Position numbers and translations under genes: made by a program. DNA of 64,000 bases from Sindora glabra. Its lineage: Eukaryota; Streptophyta; Magnoliopsida; Fabales; Fabaceae. Every line of letters starts with the position of its first letter. Positions within the stretch are counted from its first letter, which is position 1. Shown one piece after another: positions 13,015-24,882 of the stretch. The stretch covers positions 829,501 through 893,500 of the forward strand of contig CM035230.1 in NCBI GenBank assembly GCA_020226215.1. Direction: 5' to 3'. Under the pieces are notes generated by a model, which searched no databases, was not told where the DNA came from, and saw only the letters and a program-made list of their open reading frames with translations.

Positions 13015-13379
13015 ACACTCAAAAGGACAATAACCAACTATATAGTCGAATAGTGCTTCAATTTTTCAAGTACTAGATGCTTTTACAATCTTTTCTAATC
13101 TCATTAATCCTTAAACTTATACATTTTATCAAGTTTCGCATGCTACTACCTTTTATGACTAGCATGGAACTTGATACATGGTTTCCACCAACCTAACCTA
13201 TAAGTTAGCTTATTTAATTAGTTAGGTTATTAACTTATAAAAGCTATTTAAAAATAAGAAGATATCTAGCATCATTATTATAAGTTATGCAATTATTCAT
13301 TTTCATATTTAATTCATCCTAATCATCCTATGTTATCCTATCTTTTGCATTGGAGATGAAAGCCCTTGCATCAAATTAC

Positions 13380-13797
13380 TCGCTAAAAGAATAGTGTACT
13401 TTTTTTCCTTTATCTTATGAGATTTTTTTCGATAAAAGTTTTAACAAAGTATATTTTTTACACAATGGATATTCAAGACGGAGAGTGTCATAAATATTTA
13501 TTTATGTGAATAACCATAAAATATGTTCGATTTATCAATTAATTATTGTAATTGAGATTTATTCAATATTTGATTATAACTAACAATATATATCTGTCAA
13601 TAAGTGATAATTATTAATTAGAGATAATTACTATTATCAATTATAATAGTTATCATTTGGTAGTTAAGAAGTCTATAAATACTAAACATTGTAAAACAAA
13701 TTTGATACATTCATGAATAAGAGAATTTCCTCATCTCTTTACATGATTCTATTTTCTTCATCTATTTCTCTATCATTTTACTTTTATTTTTATAACA
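13380..13797 (+). mobile_element. 3' end of a truncated Copia element with its LTR
   Basis: The segment 13486-13797 (312 bp) starts TGTCATAAATATT and ends TATAACA, the TG...CA form of an LTR, with a TATA box (TCTATAAATACT, about 13671) and a pyrimidine-rich U5-like end. It is preceded by a purine run (GACGGAGAG, 13477-13485) as a 3' LTR would be. The 100 bases before that resemble the untranslated 3' tail that many plant Copia elements carry. No 5' partner was found, so this is a truncated remnant rather than a solo LTR. Confidence 0.5.
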
Positions 13798-13804
13798 TTA
13801 TCAT

Positions 13805-14626
13805 TATTTTAAATATTATGATGTATTGCTAATTTTAACTACTTATTAAATATTTTACTTGCTTCATAATAAAATTATATCTTTAAGTTTTATGAAATAA
13901 TGCTAAAACTTTATGTAATAACTTTTTACACTATTAGTGAATGAAAAGATTACACGTAATTAAAAAAATTAGTTATAACTAAGAACTTTTATTAATAGTA
14001 AGAAATTTAAAATTTTTTTATTTGAGTAACAATATATAAATAAATGATAATATGAAATTATTTTATATTTACCGTTAATTAAATTTAAATTCTTAATATT
14101 CTTGGTTTTATGACTATATCTCTTTAAATTTTATTGAACTTGTTTGCAACCTTCAATTCAACTCGCATACATGTCAACCCACAAGTTATATAATTGGTTG
14201 CCATGAATGTTGGTTGATATGAATGTGAATTGAATCAAAGGTTGCAAACAATGCAAATAAAATTTAAAGAAATACAATAATAAATTCAAAATAAATTAAA
14301 GATTTGAATTTAATTAGTTATTTGTATAAAATAATGTTATACTATTATATATTTATATTTTATTACATCATTAAAAAATAATTAAAACTTTCTTATTATT
14401 GTTAAAATTTTCTAATTATAACTTATTTTCTTTAATAATGTGTCATCTTTTCAATTATGGATAGTATAAAAATTTTATATTAATAACGAATCAAATTTAA
14501 ACTTAAAAACTAATTATATAAAGTTTTAGCATTATTTTATAAACTTAAAGATATGATTTTGTTATAAAGTAAATTAAATAATTAATAAGTAGTTAAAATA
14601 AATAATCTTTTAAAATATTTAAAATA
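13805..14626. repeat. Large near-palindromic foldback element (MITE-like)
   Basis: The left half (about 13805-14175) is the reverse complement of the right half (about 14205-14626), with a loop of about 30 bases near 14190. Matching blocks include ATAATGCTAAAACTTTAT on the left against ATAAAGTTTTAGCATTAT on the right, and GTTTGCAACCTT on the left against AAGGTTGCAAAC on the right. The right arm has an extra stretch of about 45 bases. Arms this long suggest a foldback or MULE-type MITE. No unequivocal target duplication was found at the ends. Confidence 0.7.
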
Positions 14627-15378
14627 AAAAAAGTACTTTATTTATCTATCAAAAGTTGGTATTAAAATCATTTAATAAGTTAAAACATTAAAATTAAAAT
14701 TTTGATTTATACATATTAATCAAACAATTTAATAAATTAAAATATTCAAAACACAAATTTTATGAAAATATTCATATTTAATATGAATTTTTCAAAAAGA
14801 TTAAAATTTTTATAATGCAATTTATATCAATAAATTTTTTATAACTTGCCTTGTATAAAAAATTACAAATTTTTATAAAGTTCCACCTTTAGTAAAAATA
14901 TTCAAGAAAATTAAATATTTCAAAATACATATCAAAACATTATATTTTGAACCATCTTGTAAAAATTATTATTTTTAATTAAATTTATTAATTTAGATAG
15001 TTTTCCTACAAAAGTTTATAAGATTATCATATTTAAAGTGCAAAATTAGCATTTAGAAAAGGGTGTCAGCGTTGCTAACGGCCAAGGGAGGTTTTGAAAA
15101 ATTTTGAAAAATTATAGGGGAGGCTAATGAATTATCTCCAGACTTCAGAGAAAGTAAATGAAATTTACCTTAATATTATTGTCCATTTTTTAATTTTATG
15201 AAATTTATATATATTAAAAATTAAAATTTTAAATTCTTTAAATATTAAAAATTTTAACAATTAATAATGATTAAAAATACATATTATAATAAATAACATA
15301 CAGGAATTTCTTTGATAACCCCAAATTCGAGCTGCAATTGTAAGGTGAGTTTAATTGCAACTTAAACCCCAATTTTCA
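14627..15378. other. AT-rich intergenic DNA downstream of psbTn
   Basis: No gene was recognised. A short, less AT-rich island at 15060-15140 (GCTAACGGCCAAGGGAGG) resembles repetitive intergenic plant sequence, but it cannot be classed here. Confidence 0.5.
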
Positions 15379-15384
15379 TTTATT
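15379..15384 (-). terminator. Candidate polyadenylation signal of psbTn
   Basis: Minus-strand AATAAA lies about 210 bases beyond the psbTn stop codon, a plausible plant 3' UTR length. Other AT-rich near-matches are closer (around 15560), so the site used is uncertain. Confidence 0.35.
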
Positions 15385-15594
15385 TTGCCTGTGAGCTTAA
15401 ATTGCATTTGTGTTGTGAGAATGAAAATTGCAAAAGGATTAAAAGGAAAAAAGTGCAATTTTCCAAGATAAAATTATGCATCGAGGCTCCATTATCATTC
15501 ACTCTTCTATTGTACTTGAAGGCTCGAAGCATACTCACACATACCCGTAGCTGAAAACAAATAAAATCAAATCTAAAATGTCTTAAATCGTACG

Positions 15595-15918
15595 TCATTT
15601 GTGACATATACGGGCAGTAGGCATTGCGACACAAACAGGAGCATACTTTTTCTTTGCCTCTGGGGTCCCTGCTTCTGGCTCTTCTTCCGCCATAGCAACC
15701 TTAGCAATGGAGCACGCAGCCACAGCTGCAGCAGCAAGCACCAGATTCCTCCTCCCACCATTGCTTTCTCCCTTTTTGCAATTGAACTCCAAATTTCCCT
15801 TTTGGTCCTCCGAGGCCTTAGACACAATGAGGCTTCTGTGGTTGGCTGAGGGAGCTTTTTTAGTCAGGTTAGAAATTGAATCCCCTAAGAAGGAAGCTGT
15901 CATGGCCATGGAAGCCAT
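15595..15918 (-). CDS. psbTn: Photosystem II 5 kDa protein, nuclear-encoded PsbTn type, chloroplast precursor
   Basis: A single-exon 107-residue precursor of the small lumenal PSII subunit. Residues 1 to about 50 are Ser/Ala/Lys-rich, typical of a stromal transit peptide. Residues 51-77 look like a thylakoid transfer signal: a twin-arginine (RR at 56-57), a hydrophobic Ala/Val stretch and an AMA cleavage motif at 75-77. The mature part (78-107, 30 residues) starts EEEPEAGTPEAKKKYAPVC and ends PTARICHK, with two Cys (95 and 105) that could form a disulfide. This short mature sequence is the basis of the identification. The known protein associates with PSII on the lumenal side; its exact role is modest or unclear. 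ATG 15918 is chosen because it is the first Met; further Mets at codons 4 and 6 are alternatives. The frame is intact and its codon use is much more GC-rich than its surroundings, so it appears to be a live gene. Confidence 0.9.
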   Translation of the reverse strand: MASMAMTASFLGDSISNLTKKAPSANHRSLIVSKASEDQKGNLEFNCKKGESNGGRRNLVLAAAAVAACSIAKVAMAEEEPEAGTPEAKKKYAPVCVAMPTARICHK

Positions 15919-15939
15919 TTCTTGTTGTCTGCAATGCTC

Positions 15940-16190
15940 TCTGGATTCTTCTCTTTCTTAGTGATTTGAGTTTTTCAAATCATAGCAATAAGCCAACGAG
16001 GAGTTAAATGAAATTATCCCAGTGGGGGCTTGCTTTGATTGTGAGGCCAGCATCCATTTCCTTATCTCAATAAAGCTTCCAAACAAATGGGTTTCCACCA
16101 CGTGTTATTGGTTTATCTCAACGAGAATATTGTGATTATCCCTAGGGCACTCAACCGAGAAATATCACCTTTATCTCCGGTTTTGTTTCT
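15940..16190 (-). promoter_or_regulatory. psbTn upstream region with G-box and I-box motifs
   Basis: Upstream of the psbTn start (higher coordinates) there is a perfect CACGTG G-box at 16099-16104, an inverted CCAAT (ATTGG, 16107-16111), and several GATAA-type I-boxes on the minus strand (plus-strand TTATC at about 16061, 16113, 16136 and 16171). G-boxes and I-boxes are established elements of light-regulated photosynthesis promoters. No convincing TATAAA was seen at the expected distance, as in many photosystem gene promoters. Use of these motifs is inferred, not shown. Confidence 0.6.
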
Positions 16191-16200
16191 AGGAAATTCA

Positions 16201-16493
16201 GGCTTGTTTGTTTCTTCTATTTAAAAATAATTTTTTTATTTTTTAAATAAAAAATTGTTTGGTAACAAATTTTTATAATTTTTTTGCAAATTATAATTTT
16301 GAATATATAATATAAAAATAAAAAAAATTAAATACGTTCAAAAATTATTTTCTTATTTTTTTAGTTTTATAATTAAATAAAATATTTTTATTTATATTAC
16401 TAATATTTTTTATTTTTAATTTCTTAATTCAAAAATAATTTTTTATAAAAATAATTTTAAAAAATATAAAAGTAAAAATATATTCAAACACGT
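16201..16493. mobile_element. MITE-like foldback upstream of psbTn
   Basis: The left end GCTTGTTTG and the right end CAAACACG (reverse complement CGTGTTTG) bracket an almost purely A/T interior whose halves are rough reverse complements of each other. A short element with imperfect terminal inverted repeats and an AT-only core fits a hAT-type MITE. No clear target duplication was identified, so the boundaries are tentative. Confidence 0.4.
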
Positions 16494-17870
16494 TTCTTGT
16501 GAAATAATTATTTTAAGGGACATACTACAATGACCAGGTGCCGGAACAGGATGCAAGTTAATATGAAAACAAAGAAGAATTAACGGTCAGATTTGAGTGA
16601 CTCCTCGCCTCACTGTGGATTGATAAAAAAATTTACAATTAAAAGTCACGAGTTTACATAATTGCTCCATTCACTCATTTATTTTAATAATTTTTTTTAT
16701 AAAATATAATTATAAAATATTAAAATAAAAAAATATTTTATTTATTTAATATTAAATATAAAAAATTTGAATAGATAACTTTTTCATTCAAAAAAATTAT
16801 TTTTCCTCTATTATCATACATTATATATCATTCCATTATCCATGTATACATATATGATATTCTCTCGCAAAAAATACTTTTTAATAAAATAACCCAAGCC
16901 TTAATGCAAGTGAATGAAGGGACTTGTAAAGCCAACTTTTCTCATAATACGAAATTAATTGATAAAAGGATCGTTATTAGTACAAAATTAGATTGTAATT
17001 TGTTATTGCTTTAATTTTTAATATATTATTCAATAAAATTATTAGAAATTAATTTAGTAAAAATGTTTAATATCTTTAATTTGATAGAAAATTTGTAATG
17101 TAAATCAATGTAACTTTGTTAATATCTATTGAAATTAATGTAAAATGAAAGTTTTAAAATAAGAGAGTTCAAACTCAAATATTTAAGTGTGTATGTTTAA
17201 TGAATGAAGTACTCTTACTGTTAAAAAAAAAGGACAATTATTTTTGCTTATGATAATGCAATTATAATTTAAATTAATATTAAATAATTACATACATTTC
17301 CTTGATATGATCAAGAGAATAATATATATTATATACAAGAAAAAATATTTATATAATTACGATCTCTTATATCATAATCAGACGTTATCATTTATTTGTT
17401 TCAAGTTAACATCGTATGAGTCCATTTATCTCCCTACTTAAATTATAACCAACTTGACTTGAAAGTTATTTATTTTTCTCTTATCACATTTATTAATGTT
17501 TATTGCATTATTAATTTCATTCTAATCTAATTATTTGAATCTCTTAATCATTAATCGTTAATAATTTGTTCACTAAAGGAATTTAGGTAATTAGAACCAT
17601 GAACAATTATAAATTTAAAGAAGAAATTTGTTCACCATTGTGATTTTTAATATCCATTTGTTAATTTTGTAAAATTCATACACGTTAAAAATTTAATTTT
17701 TTGATTTCTAAGAGATTAAGAATTAAAAAAATGACAAATACCCTTTATTTATTGAGTAAGACAAAGAACTATGACCAAATAAGAACATATAAAATTTTGT
17801 GAAATTTAGGTCATTATTGTCAATTTAGGTCCTTAATTAAAATATAATATAAAATTATTGATTTCATCCT
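16494..17870. other. AT-rich intergenic DNA, no gene seen
   Basis: Both strands lack sustained frames. A poly-A run near 17225 follows a GAGTTCAAACTC motif, which prompted a look for a SINE, but there is no box A, so none is called. Confidence 0.5.
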
Positions 17871-17874
17871 TAAA

Positions 17875-18165
17875 ATTAAGTTGTTAGCATAATGGTCATT
17901 GAATTTTGTCCTTGAAATTACAAAAAAATATAAAATGTAAGATAAAACTATTAATTTGTTAGTGTAATTAGATAAAATTAATTATAAGTTGTTAGCATAA
18001 TTAGATAAAACTAATTACAAGAAAAAATTAAAGGTAAGATAAAATTATTAATTTTATCTTTAAAATTATAAGTTGTTACCATAATTAGATAAAACTAATT
18101 ACAAGAAAAAATTAAATCTAGAAATTATAAGTTGTTAGCATAATGGTAATTAAATTATATAAAAT
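17875..18165. repeat. Small diverged tandem array
   Basis: The unit containing GTTGTTAGCATAATTAGATA recurs at 17880, 17988, 18072 and 18131. The second and third copies are nearly identical over about 45 bases and 84 bases apart; the outer two are shorter or more diverged. It has no coding content. Confidence 0.65.
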
Positions 18166-18349
18166 TATAATTTTATCCCTAATTAATAGTCTGTACATAT
18201 AATTTTTGTCTCTCAATCATACTATTTAAGAATAAAATTATTTGTATAGAAAGATAGAATTGTACATATGAATTAATATTCAGGAATGAAAATTTAACTT
18301 TATATAATATAAAAATAATTTTATTAGTATCTTACAATTGCAGATGCAA

Positions 18350-19217
18350 AATTGACAATTTTATCAAAATATGAAGACAATTATGCATACATCAAAAAGT
18401 TATGGAAGGCAAACTAAAATAATCACATCTTTATAAGGCTTTGCCTTAGACTTCACATTTTCTGATAGTAGCCACCTGCCAATTAATGAACTCTAAAGAT
18501 AGTATAGACAACGAGTTGTTGAACTTGAACCTTTATAAGACGATGGTATGGCATTAGAAAGTTAAGGCATTGTGAATGTTAGGAAGCAAGTAAAAAATAT
18601 TGCAAAATCAACCATGAGTGAGGAAATTATTGCTTATGAGACCAAATTGGACAAATGTCATTCAATTGAAGAGAAAATTAAGGTCAAGTTGTCCTTGCAA
18701 ATGTAAGGCATTGTAATCTAACCCCTTTTTTAATTTTATTCCAATAAAATATTAATTTATTTTTTTATTAATGTTTGTATTAAAATTAATTCATTTTATT
18801 ATATGAAATTGGATAAATTAATATCTTATAAGGATAAAATTGGTATATTTCATAAGAATGCAAGTGAGAAAAATAAATTTTACTTAGACAGAAAAAGGGA
18901 TTTACTCTTCTCTTCTACTATATTTGACTATGATAAGAAGGTTTTTGAATCTATAACTTTTAACTTACTATCCAAATCACTCACCACAAACCAACCATGC
19001 GATGCCTTCAATTAAGAAATATTTGGTTACATGTCTTTCTCATAGGAAAAATTATAATTTTAATGTATTTAAAATTATTAAATATCATTTTTATATACAT
19101 AATTCTTATAAAATCAATATATTAATATTGAATAAATAATTAATCATTTTTATGAAGTAAAATTGTAAAAGTGAGGGTGGATATTATGAATGTGCTATAC
19201 AAAATTTCTGCACTCAA
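18350..19217 (+). other. Unrecognised stretch with possible exon fragments
   Basis: Two less AT-rich pieces, 18575-18705 (frame reading ...STMSEEIIAYETKLDKCHS...) and 18803-19015 (70 codons, Lys-rich), look as if they were once coding. A GTAAGG follows the first like a splice donor. No family is recognised and no start or full gene can be built. They may be decayed gene or transposon fragments just outside the candidate Helitron. Confidence 0.25.
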
Positions 19218-19224
19218 TCTATAC

Positions 19225-21180
19225 TAAAGCAAAAGTTATTGAAATTTGAATAGTGTAGTTGGCTTTTGGCATTAAGGAAGGAATGGAGCTATTGGAGCAT
19301 ATTTCAGTAGTGCCACTCCAATAAATTTTGTAAAAAATTGATTCAAAAATTTTATGATCAAATGCACTTAGCTTCTTTAAAATTTTGTTGAATAACATTC
19401 ACATTTTTATTTTTTATAGATATATAGCAACTTTTTTAGTTTTCTAAGCATAAAAAATTGAGAGAGTAATTAAATTATGCATGAAGAAAGTGAATATAAT
19501 CTAATCTATGTTAAACATGTGTGGAATATTAGCAAGTTGCTTCAATTGTAAATTGACGCATCTAATGATTAACTTACTCATACTATTTTGTTTGTTGATC
19601 AATTGAGGTTCATTAGTTTTTTTTTTTATTTCAATCCATTATGTTCTATGTTTTGATTTGTCATTAAAGATTTTAGATCATAAATTCAGATTTGATGCAA
19701 GGTTTTAATTGCTTTTCTCTCATTTTAATTGTTTACTTTCCTTTTTAGTGATTCATGTTGTTAAGGTAAACTTTTCATTTCTTTTGTTTTGTTGAATGGT
19801 TTAATCATCATTTTTGTTTCCTATTCTCTTATTTTATGATATATAACATTTATTTATGAGGATCATTGTTTCTTTCTCATGTTATTATTCCAAAATTGGA
19901 TACAATATGAAGACAATCATTTGAGCTTCTAACTTCTATAAGCACACTGTTTGTTGTTGTCTAACTGCTTTATTCATATTATCTTTTGCTTGTTGTTTAT
20001 GCGTGGATAAACTTGAAGTTATTTTTGTTCTTCTCTTGTGATTTTAATTTTGTGTGATTTATGAGTTTATTATGAAGTAAAGATTTTATGTTACTCCCTT
20101 GAGCTATGTTGTTTTGCTTTACCTCCTAAGTTCAATTTTTTCCTTTTGCTTATTATTTTTGGAAAAACCTTAAGCCTATTTTTCTTCTTTTTTTAGTTTT
20201 TTTCATTTTTAGCACCTCTTTATAATGTGTTTTGATTTTTTTTTACACTATGATTTTCTATTTTTTATGTGTTACCTTTCATTTAGCTAGGATTTGAAGT
20301 TTCCTTTTGCAAAGATCTAGCATATATATTTTCTTCTTACTTCTGAAACTTGAACCTATTTTCTACTTGCTTTTAATTTGAAAGTAACATGTTTTCTTTA
20401 TATTTTCTTCCATTGTAAGTAGTCCATTTCTTTTTGGGTTCCTAAAAGTTTTTTTTAGTCAAAATGCATTTCTGATTTCTTTTAGCCTTTCATGTTCAAA
20501 TATTACTTTGCAATTTGTTTTTGCTATTTCAAAAGAGTGCATTCTCTTGATATTTTCTTCTATTATTAGAGTCACTTCTTTTTTCCATTCCTTTAAATGT
20601 TTTTCTCAAAATGTACTTAAACTTGTATTTTCTCACAATGTTTCAAAAGTGTTTGTTAATTTGAAGTAATGAATAAGTGTGAGATCTTTATGTTCTATTA
20701 GCCTTTCATGTTCAAATATTGCTTATCAAAATTAATAGCTAATTTTCTATCATAACAATGTGAATAAAAACATAATTAAATGGGTTTTGTGAGATATTTC
20801 ATTAGTGTTTTTCAATTTGAAGTAATGAACAAGTGAAAACTTTTATGCTTTGTTAGCATGTCATGTTCAAATACTATTTATTTGTTACATATCCTACATA
20901 AATTTATGATCCATATCTCTTTACATAGTTTGCACAATGGATTGCTTCTTGGATCATTTCCTGAATATTAGCAACTCTAGGAGCAATTGGAACATATTTG
21001 GTCATGCCATCAGAGCTTGAAATGTGATGAAGCCTAGTTCAATGAACATATTATAGTCTATGAAGCTATTTTTATGGATCAATAGGTGATCAACTTGCAT
21101 TTTACTTTTAGCCTTTTCATTTCTTACTATAACTATCTTAGACAATCTTTTTCTAACATTTTTTCCTTTTTTTTAGCATA
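19225..21180 (+). other. T-rich non-coding part of candidate Helitron
   Basis: A long T-rich region with stretches resembling plant introns or leaders and no sustained frame. It precedes the RPA1-like remnants and may hold the promoter and first intron(s) of that gene. No individual exon could be assigned with confidence. Confidence 0.35.
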
Positions 21181-21249
21181 ACAAGATACAAGCGAGCATT
21201 AGTAGCCATTTGATTCTTTATTTTCAAGGTAATTTGATTAAAGTTATTG

Positions 21250-22985
21250 TTATCATATTGAGAATTTTGAAGTGACAAAAAATATAGGGTTTATAAGAGT
21301 CATTCATCATAATTTTCATATTATATTCTTAACACGTACTAATTTGACAAGCTTTAATGCTAGTATTCCTTATAATGATTTCTATTGCACGCCTTTCATT
21401 GAGATTATTCATAAGCATGTTCCTATGAATTACTTGGTTTGTAAGTTCTTGTCCTTCAATAGGATATTTAGTTTTATTATTGTTGTTTACTTTTATTTTC
21501 TTTGATAATTATATTTTTTATTATATATTTAATTTTTTGGAAGATGTGGTTAGAGAAATCTAACAAGTATCACTACTACAAGATGTTGTTATTGAGGGCA
21601 AACCTATTAGGCGTAGGTGTATTAGTCACATTGTAAGATATCCTGCTAGTATTACTTTAGATTAATTATTCTTTTTGGTCATTGTAATTTTTAATTACTT
21701 TATTTGAATGATTGAAAATATTTTGTATAATTCATCCTAGTTTTTATAAGGGTTGCTCTCTTAAATGTGTGATATGAAATTTCCAAGCTAATGCAATCCT
21801 TAATCATATGAAGTACAACTTTTATGATAAAAATCTCATAATTTTTCAACTTACTCAAATTAAAACTTTAGATATAAGTCTTATAATATTTCAAATCTTC
21901 CAATTTCATGTGTATCATTCTTTTGGTTTCTTTTAAGTTGCTATGATATTTTATGTTAGCATTATCCACTTGACCTTTATTGGATTAGCTTCTAGAGTTA
22001 TCTTTACTCCTTTTACAAGACTTATAGATAAGTTGCACAATTAATGAGTTTAGTTTCTTTTACTTTCTTTCCTAGATATTTTTTTACTAATATTTATATT
22101 TTGGTGATGAATTTTTCTTGCTTTTTGTTTGCATAACTATTATGTATTTCCTTAGAAGCATTATTAGCCACCCAGTTCATACCAATCCAAACAATCACTT
22201 TTTACCTAAAACTTTATTAAGTTCTTTACTCCAAGAGTGGTTAGTTACATTATCTCTATACTTATTAGTAATTACTAATTACACATGTTTATGAACTTTT
22301 CTTTTATTATGTTTTCCAGTCTAACCTTTGCCTAACTGTTTCTAGAGTTTATAAGGTTGTCACAAATATTTCTTAATTTTACAACTTTTTTGTTGATTGC
22401 AAGCACAAGGTTAAGAATCATGGTGGACAAATTCGTTGTTATTTTTGTAATGTAACTTTAGCTTTCTTTGTTCCTTAGTGGGAAATTATTCTTTCTTATT
22501 TCTTTTAAATTTCATTTTTATCATAATATCTTCTTTATCATAATAGTAAAATTAATTTTAGCCCTATGTGTTATGGATATGTTATCCATGTAACAATTGC
22601 CAATCATGAGACTATTGCTCTTTTCTTAATCTTGGATGATGATATTGAAGGACTAATTAAAGTTAACATAAAGGGTATAAAAGATCATATCTTTGATGAA
22701 AGTGTGGCATACTTATTGATTCTATTTAGTTTAGATTTTATTAGCTACACTATTTTATGTTGTTTTAGTATTTTTTTACTTATTATATGTTATGTATTAT
22801 AAGAGGATACTAGGTCATATGCTTTTCAATATGTGATTGATAATAGTCTTCTCAATAGGTGTTTTGAGTTTAAGGTGTATGTGTTTTCTTTTAATATTAA
22901 GAATGTTTAGGATAATTACATTGTTCTCCAAATGTCTAAGCCAAGTTTTGGATCTAAGTATAATGAAGAAGGATTTATGAATGAG
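21250..22985 (+). pseudogene. RPA1-like (replication protein A large subunit) pseudogene
   Basis: Pieces in the order expected for an RPA70-type protein are separated by intron-like AT-rich gaps. At 21290-21445, HNFHIIFLTRTNLTSFNAS...PMNYLV resembles an OB-fold DNA-binding domain. At about 22380-22460, DCKHKVKNHGGQIRCYFCN resembles the C-terminal zinc ribbon, with the first Cys pair decayed. At 22566-22690, YVIHVTIANHETIALFLILDDDIEGL is OB-fold-like, and at 22850-22970, FELKVYVFSFNIKN resembles the end of that domain. RPA proteins bind single-stranded DNA, and plant Helitrons commonly carry such a gene. Stops and missing exons make this copy non-functional. Recognition is by eye only. Confidence 0.5.
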
Positions 22986-24471
22986 GTGCAATTATGAATT
23001 CTATTTATATTTTTGTTACTTTTGTATTCGAATTAAAACGTGTGATCTATTTCAATGCATTTTGCATTTCCTAAACTTGTAATTGTTAAACTAAATGGAA
23101 TAATTTGTGGAAAGTCTCCTCTCATTGAAAAGGTTAACCTTTTCTATACATCTTTAAATCTTATAATTTGTCTTAAGTTTTATAATATGTTTTGTACTTT
23201 GATTGTAAAGAATATTGATTCCTTTTTTCTATGTCAACTTTTTAGGTTATTAAATGTGTCACACCTTAACTCGAAAAGATTGATATAGAGTTGTTATGTT
23301 ATTTGTTATGATTTGTACTTATTTTTTTTACTCTCTTATAAACTAAGGTGTTGTCTTGATTATCTTAGGACTAAATTTGGGTTTTATACCTTGGATAACT
23401 TCATGAATATTTGTTTTGTTGTGTACTTAAACTTATTAATTATCTTATAAACTGATATATCTGAATACTTGACATTTATTTACATTAATTTAATATTCAC
23501 TTTTTGTAATATTTGCATATTAAAATATTTTGCTAATTGTGTTTTGCTTCTTTCATATTAAGAGTTACAAATGAAATTGAAAACTTTCTAACTAAACTTT
23601 TAATTTCAAACTATGAAATTATTTTTGTTACAAAGATAATATGAAAATGTGATTTATATATTTGACCTTTCCACTTAATATGGGTTTCAAGTTTGATATA
23701 ATTTTGTTTAACCTAGTGTTTTGAGGCTTAGTTTGACCGGTTGAATCCTTTTAACCATGACTTAGCTAATTCTATAGGCCAAATCTCATGTAATAACTAA
23801 CTTATAGGTTAGTTTGATTTGACCTAATCAAATCTAAGAAAACTTCATTGACTCAGTCAAACTTGACTAGCCCAGTTAAATTGAATGGTCCTTATTTAAA
23901 AAAAAATTACATTGTTTACTAGTGGAGTCAACCCAAGGACACATGAGTGAAAAGTTCACTTATTAACCATTAATACTAGCATGGCCTTTAATTTTCACTT
24001 TCACAATTTTATATCTATTATAGTTGTTAAGTTTTTCATGTAACAATTTTACCAATATAATATAAATTCATTATAAATGTCATTTTTATCATGATTTTTA
24101 TAATAAATAATTTGTTTTTTATAATTCTTATTACAAATCAATATCTTTGTAAGTAATGAAAATAAAATAGATAAAATTACATTTATATATATATGCATGT
24201 AATGATATTCTCTTAATTGTGTAAATTAAGAAAATATATAGAAATATTCACATTACATACTATATGTTTTTTATAGGTTACAATTTATATATTCTAATTC
24301 TAATATTAAAGGATGGAATATTAAAAAAAAATTTGCTTTTAATTTACTTCTTGTAATTAGATTTATTGTGCATTAATTAAAGTAAATACAATGTTAATAT
24401 TTATTTATTTTGTTTAAAGAGTACGCTTGTACTAGTTTAGTAGATTTAATTTTTTTAATATTTTAACATCA

Positions 24472-24541
<70 letters not shown>

Positions 24542-24877
24542 CATTTCCTTGCTATCTTTTGCAAGAAAAATCTGTCTTAAACATTATATTTGAAACCTAA
24601 TGGTAATAATGTATCAATTCATATTTTTTTATGAATATTGCATGATGTATTTTGTTTATTTTATTTTATGACAATTTTCTATATGAGGAATAATTAACAA
24701 ACTATTTTCTTCATTTATTTTTTTGGTCATCTTTCAAAGTTCCTTCTTTTCTATATGGTATATTAGTTATCTTTCTTCAAATCCTCTATTTGATACTTAT
24801 CTCTTGTTATGTATAAGTTTTTACAATTTTTTGCTATAATTTCTATTGTTTTCTTGCCACTACAAACTTTACAAGAC
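22986..24877 (+). other. AT-rich tail between RPA1-like remnant and element B
   Basis: No protein family is recognised. A gene-poor, less AT-rich piece at 23690-23960 (with GGTTTCAAGTTT and GTTTGACCGGTTGAATCC) may be another old insertion. A long TA microsatellite lies at 24472-24539. Confidence 0.4.
24472..24539. repeat. TA microsatellite
   Basis: About 33 TA units with one TTT interruption near 24490. Confidence 0.95.
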
Positions 24878-24882
24878 TTTGA
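24878..24882. repeat. Target-site duplication of Copia element B (left)
   Basis: TTTGA, exactly repeated at 32136-32140 after the right LTR. Confidence 0.8.

Noticed and set aside
15573..15961. Alternative frames overlapping psbTn on both strands
   Set aside because: They are shadows of the GC-richer psbTn coding region. Only the 15595-15918 frame gives a recognisable mature peptide.
17100..17235. Possible SINE with GAGTTCAAACTC box-B-like motif and poly-A tail
   Set aside because: No box A at the right distance and no target duplication. The poly-A run is not unusual in this AT-rich DNA.
24472..24539. TA run considered as a matrix-attachment or origin-like element
   Set aside because: A plain microsatellite explains it; nothing else supports a function.
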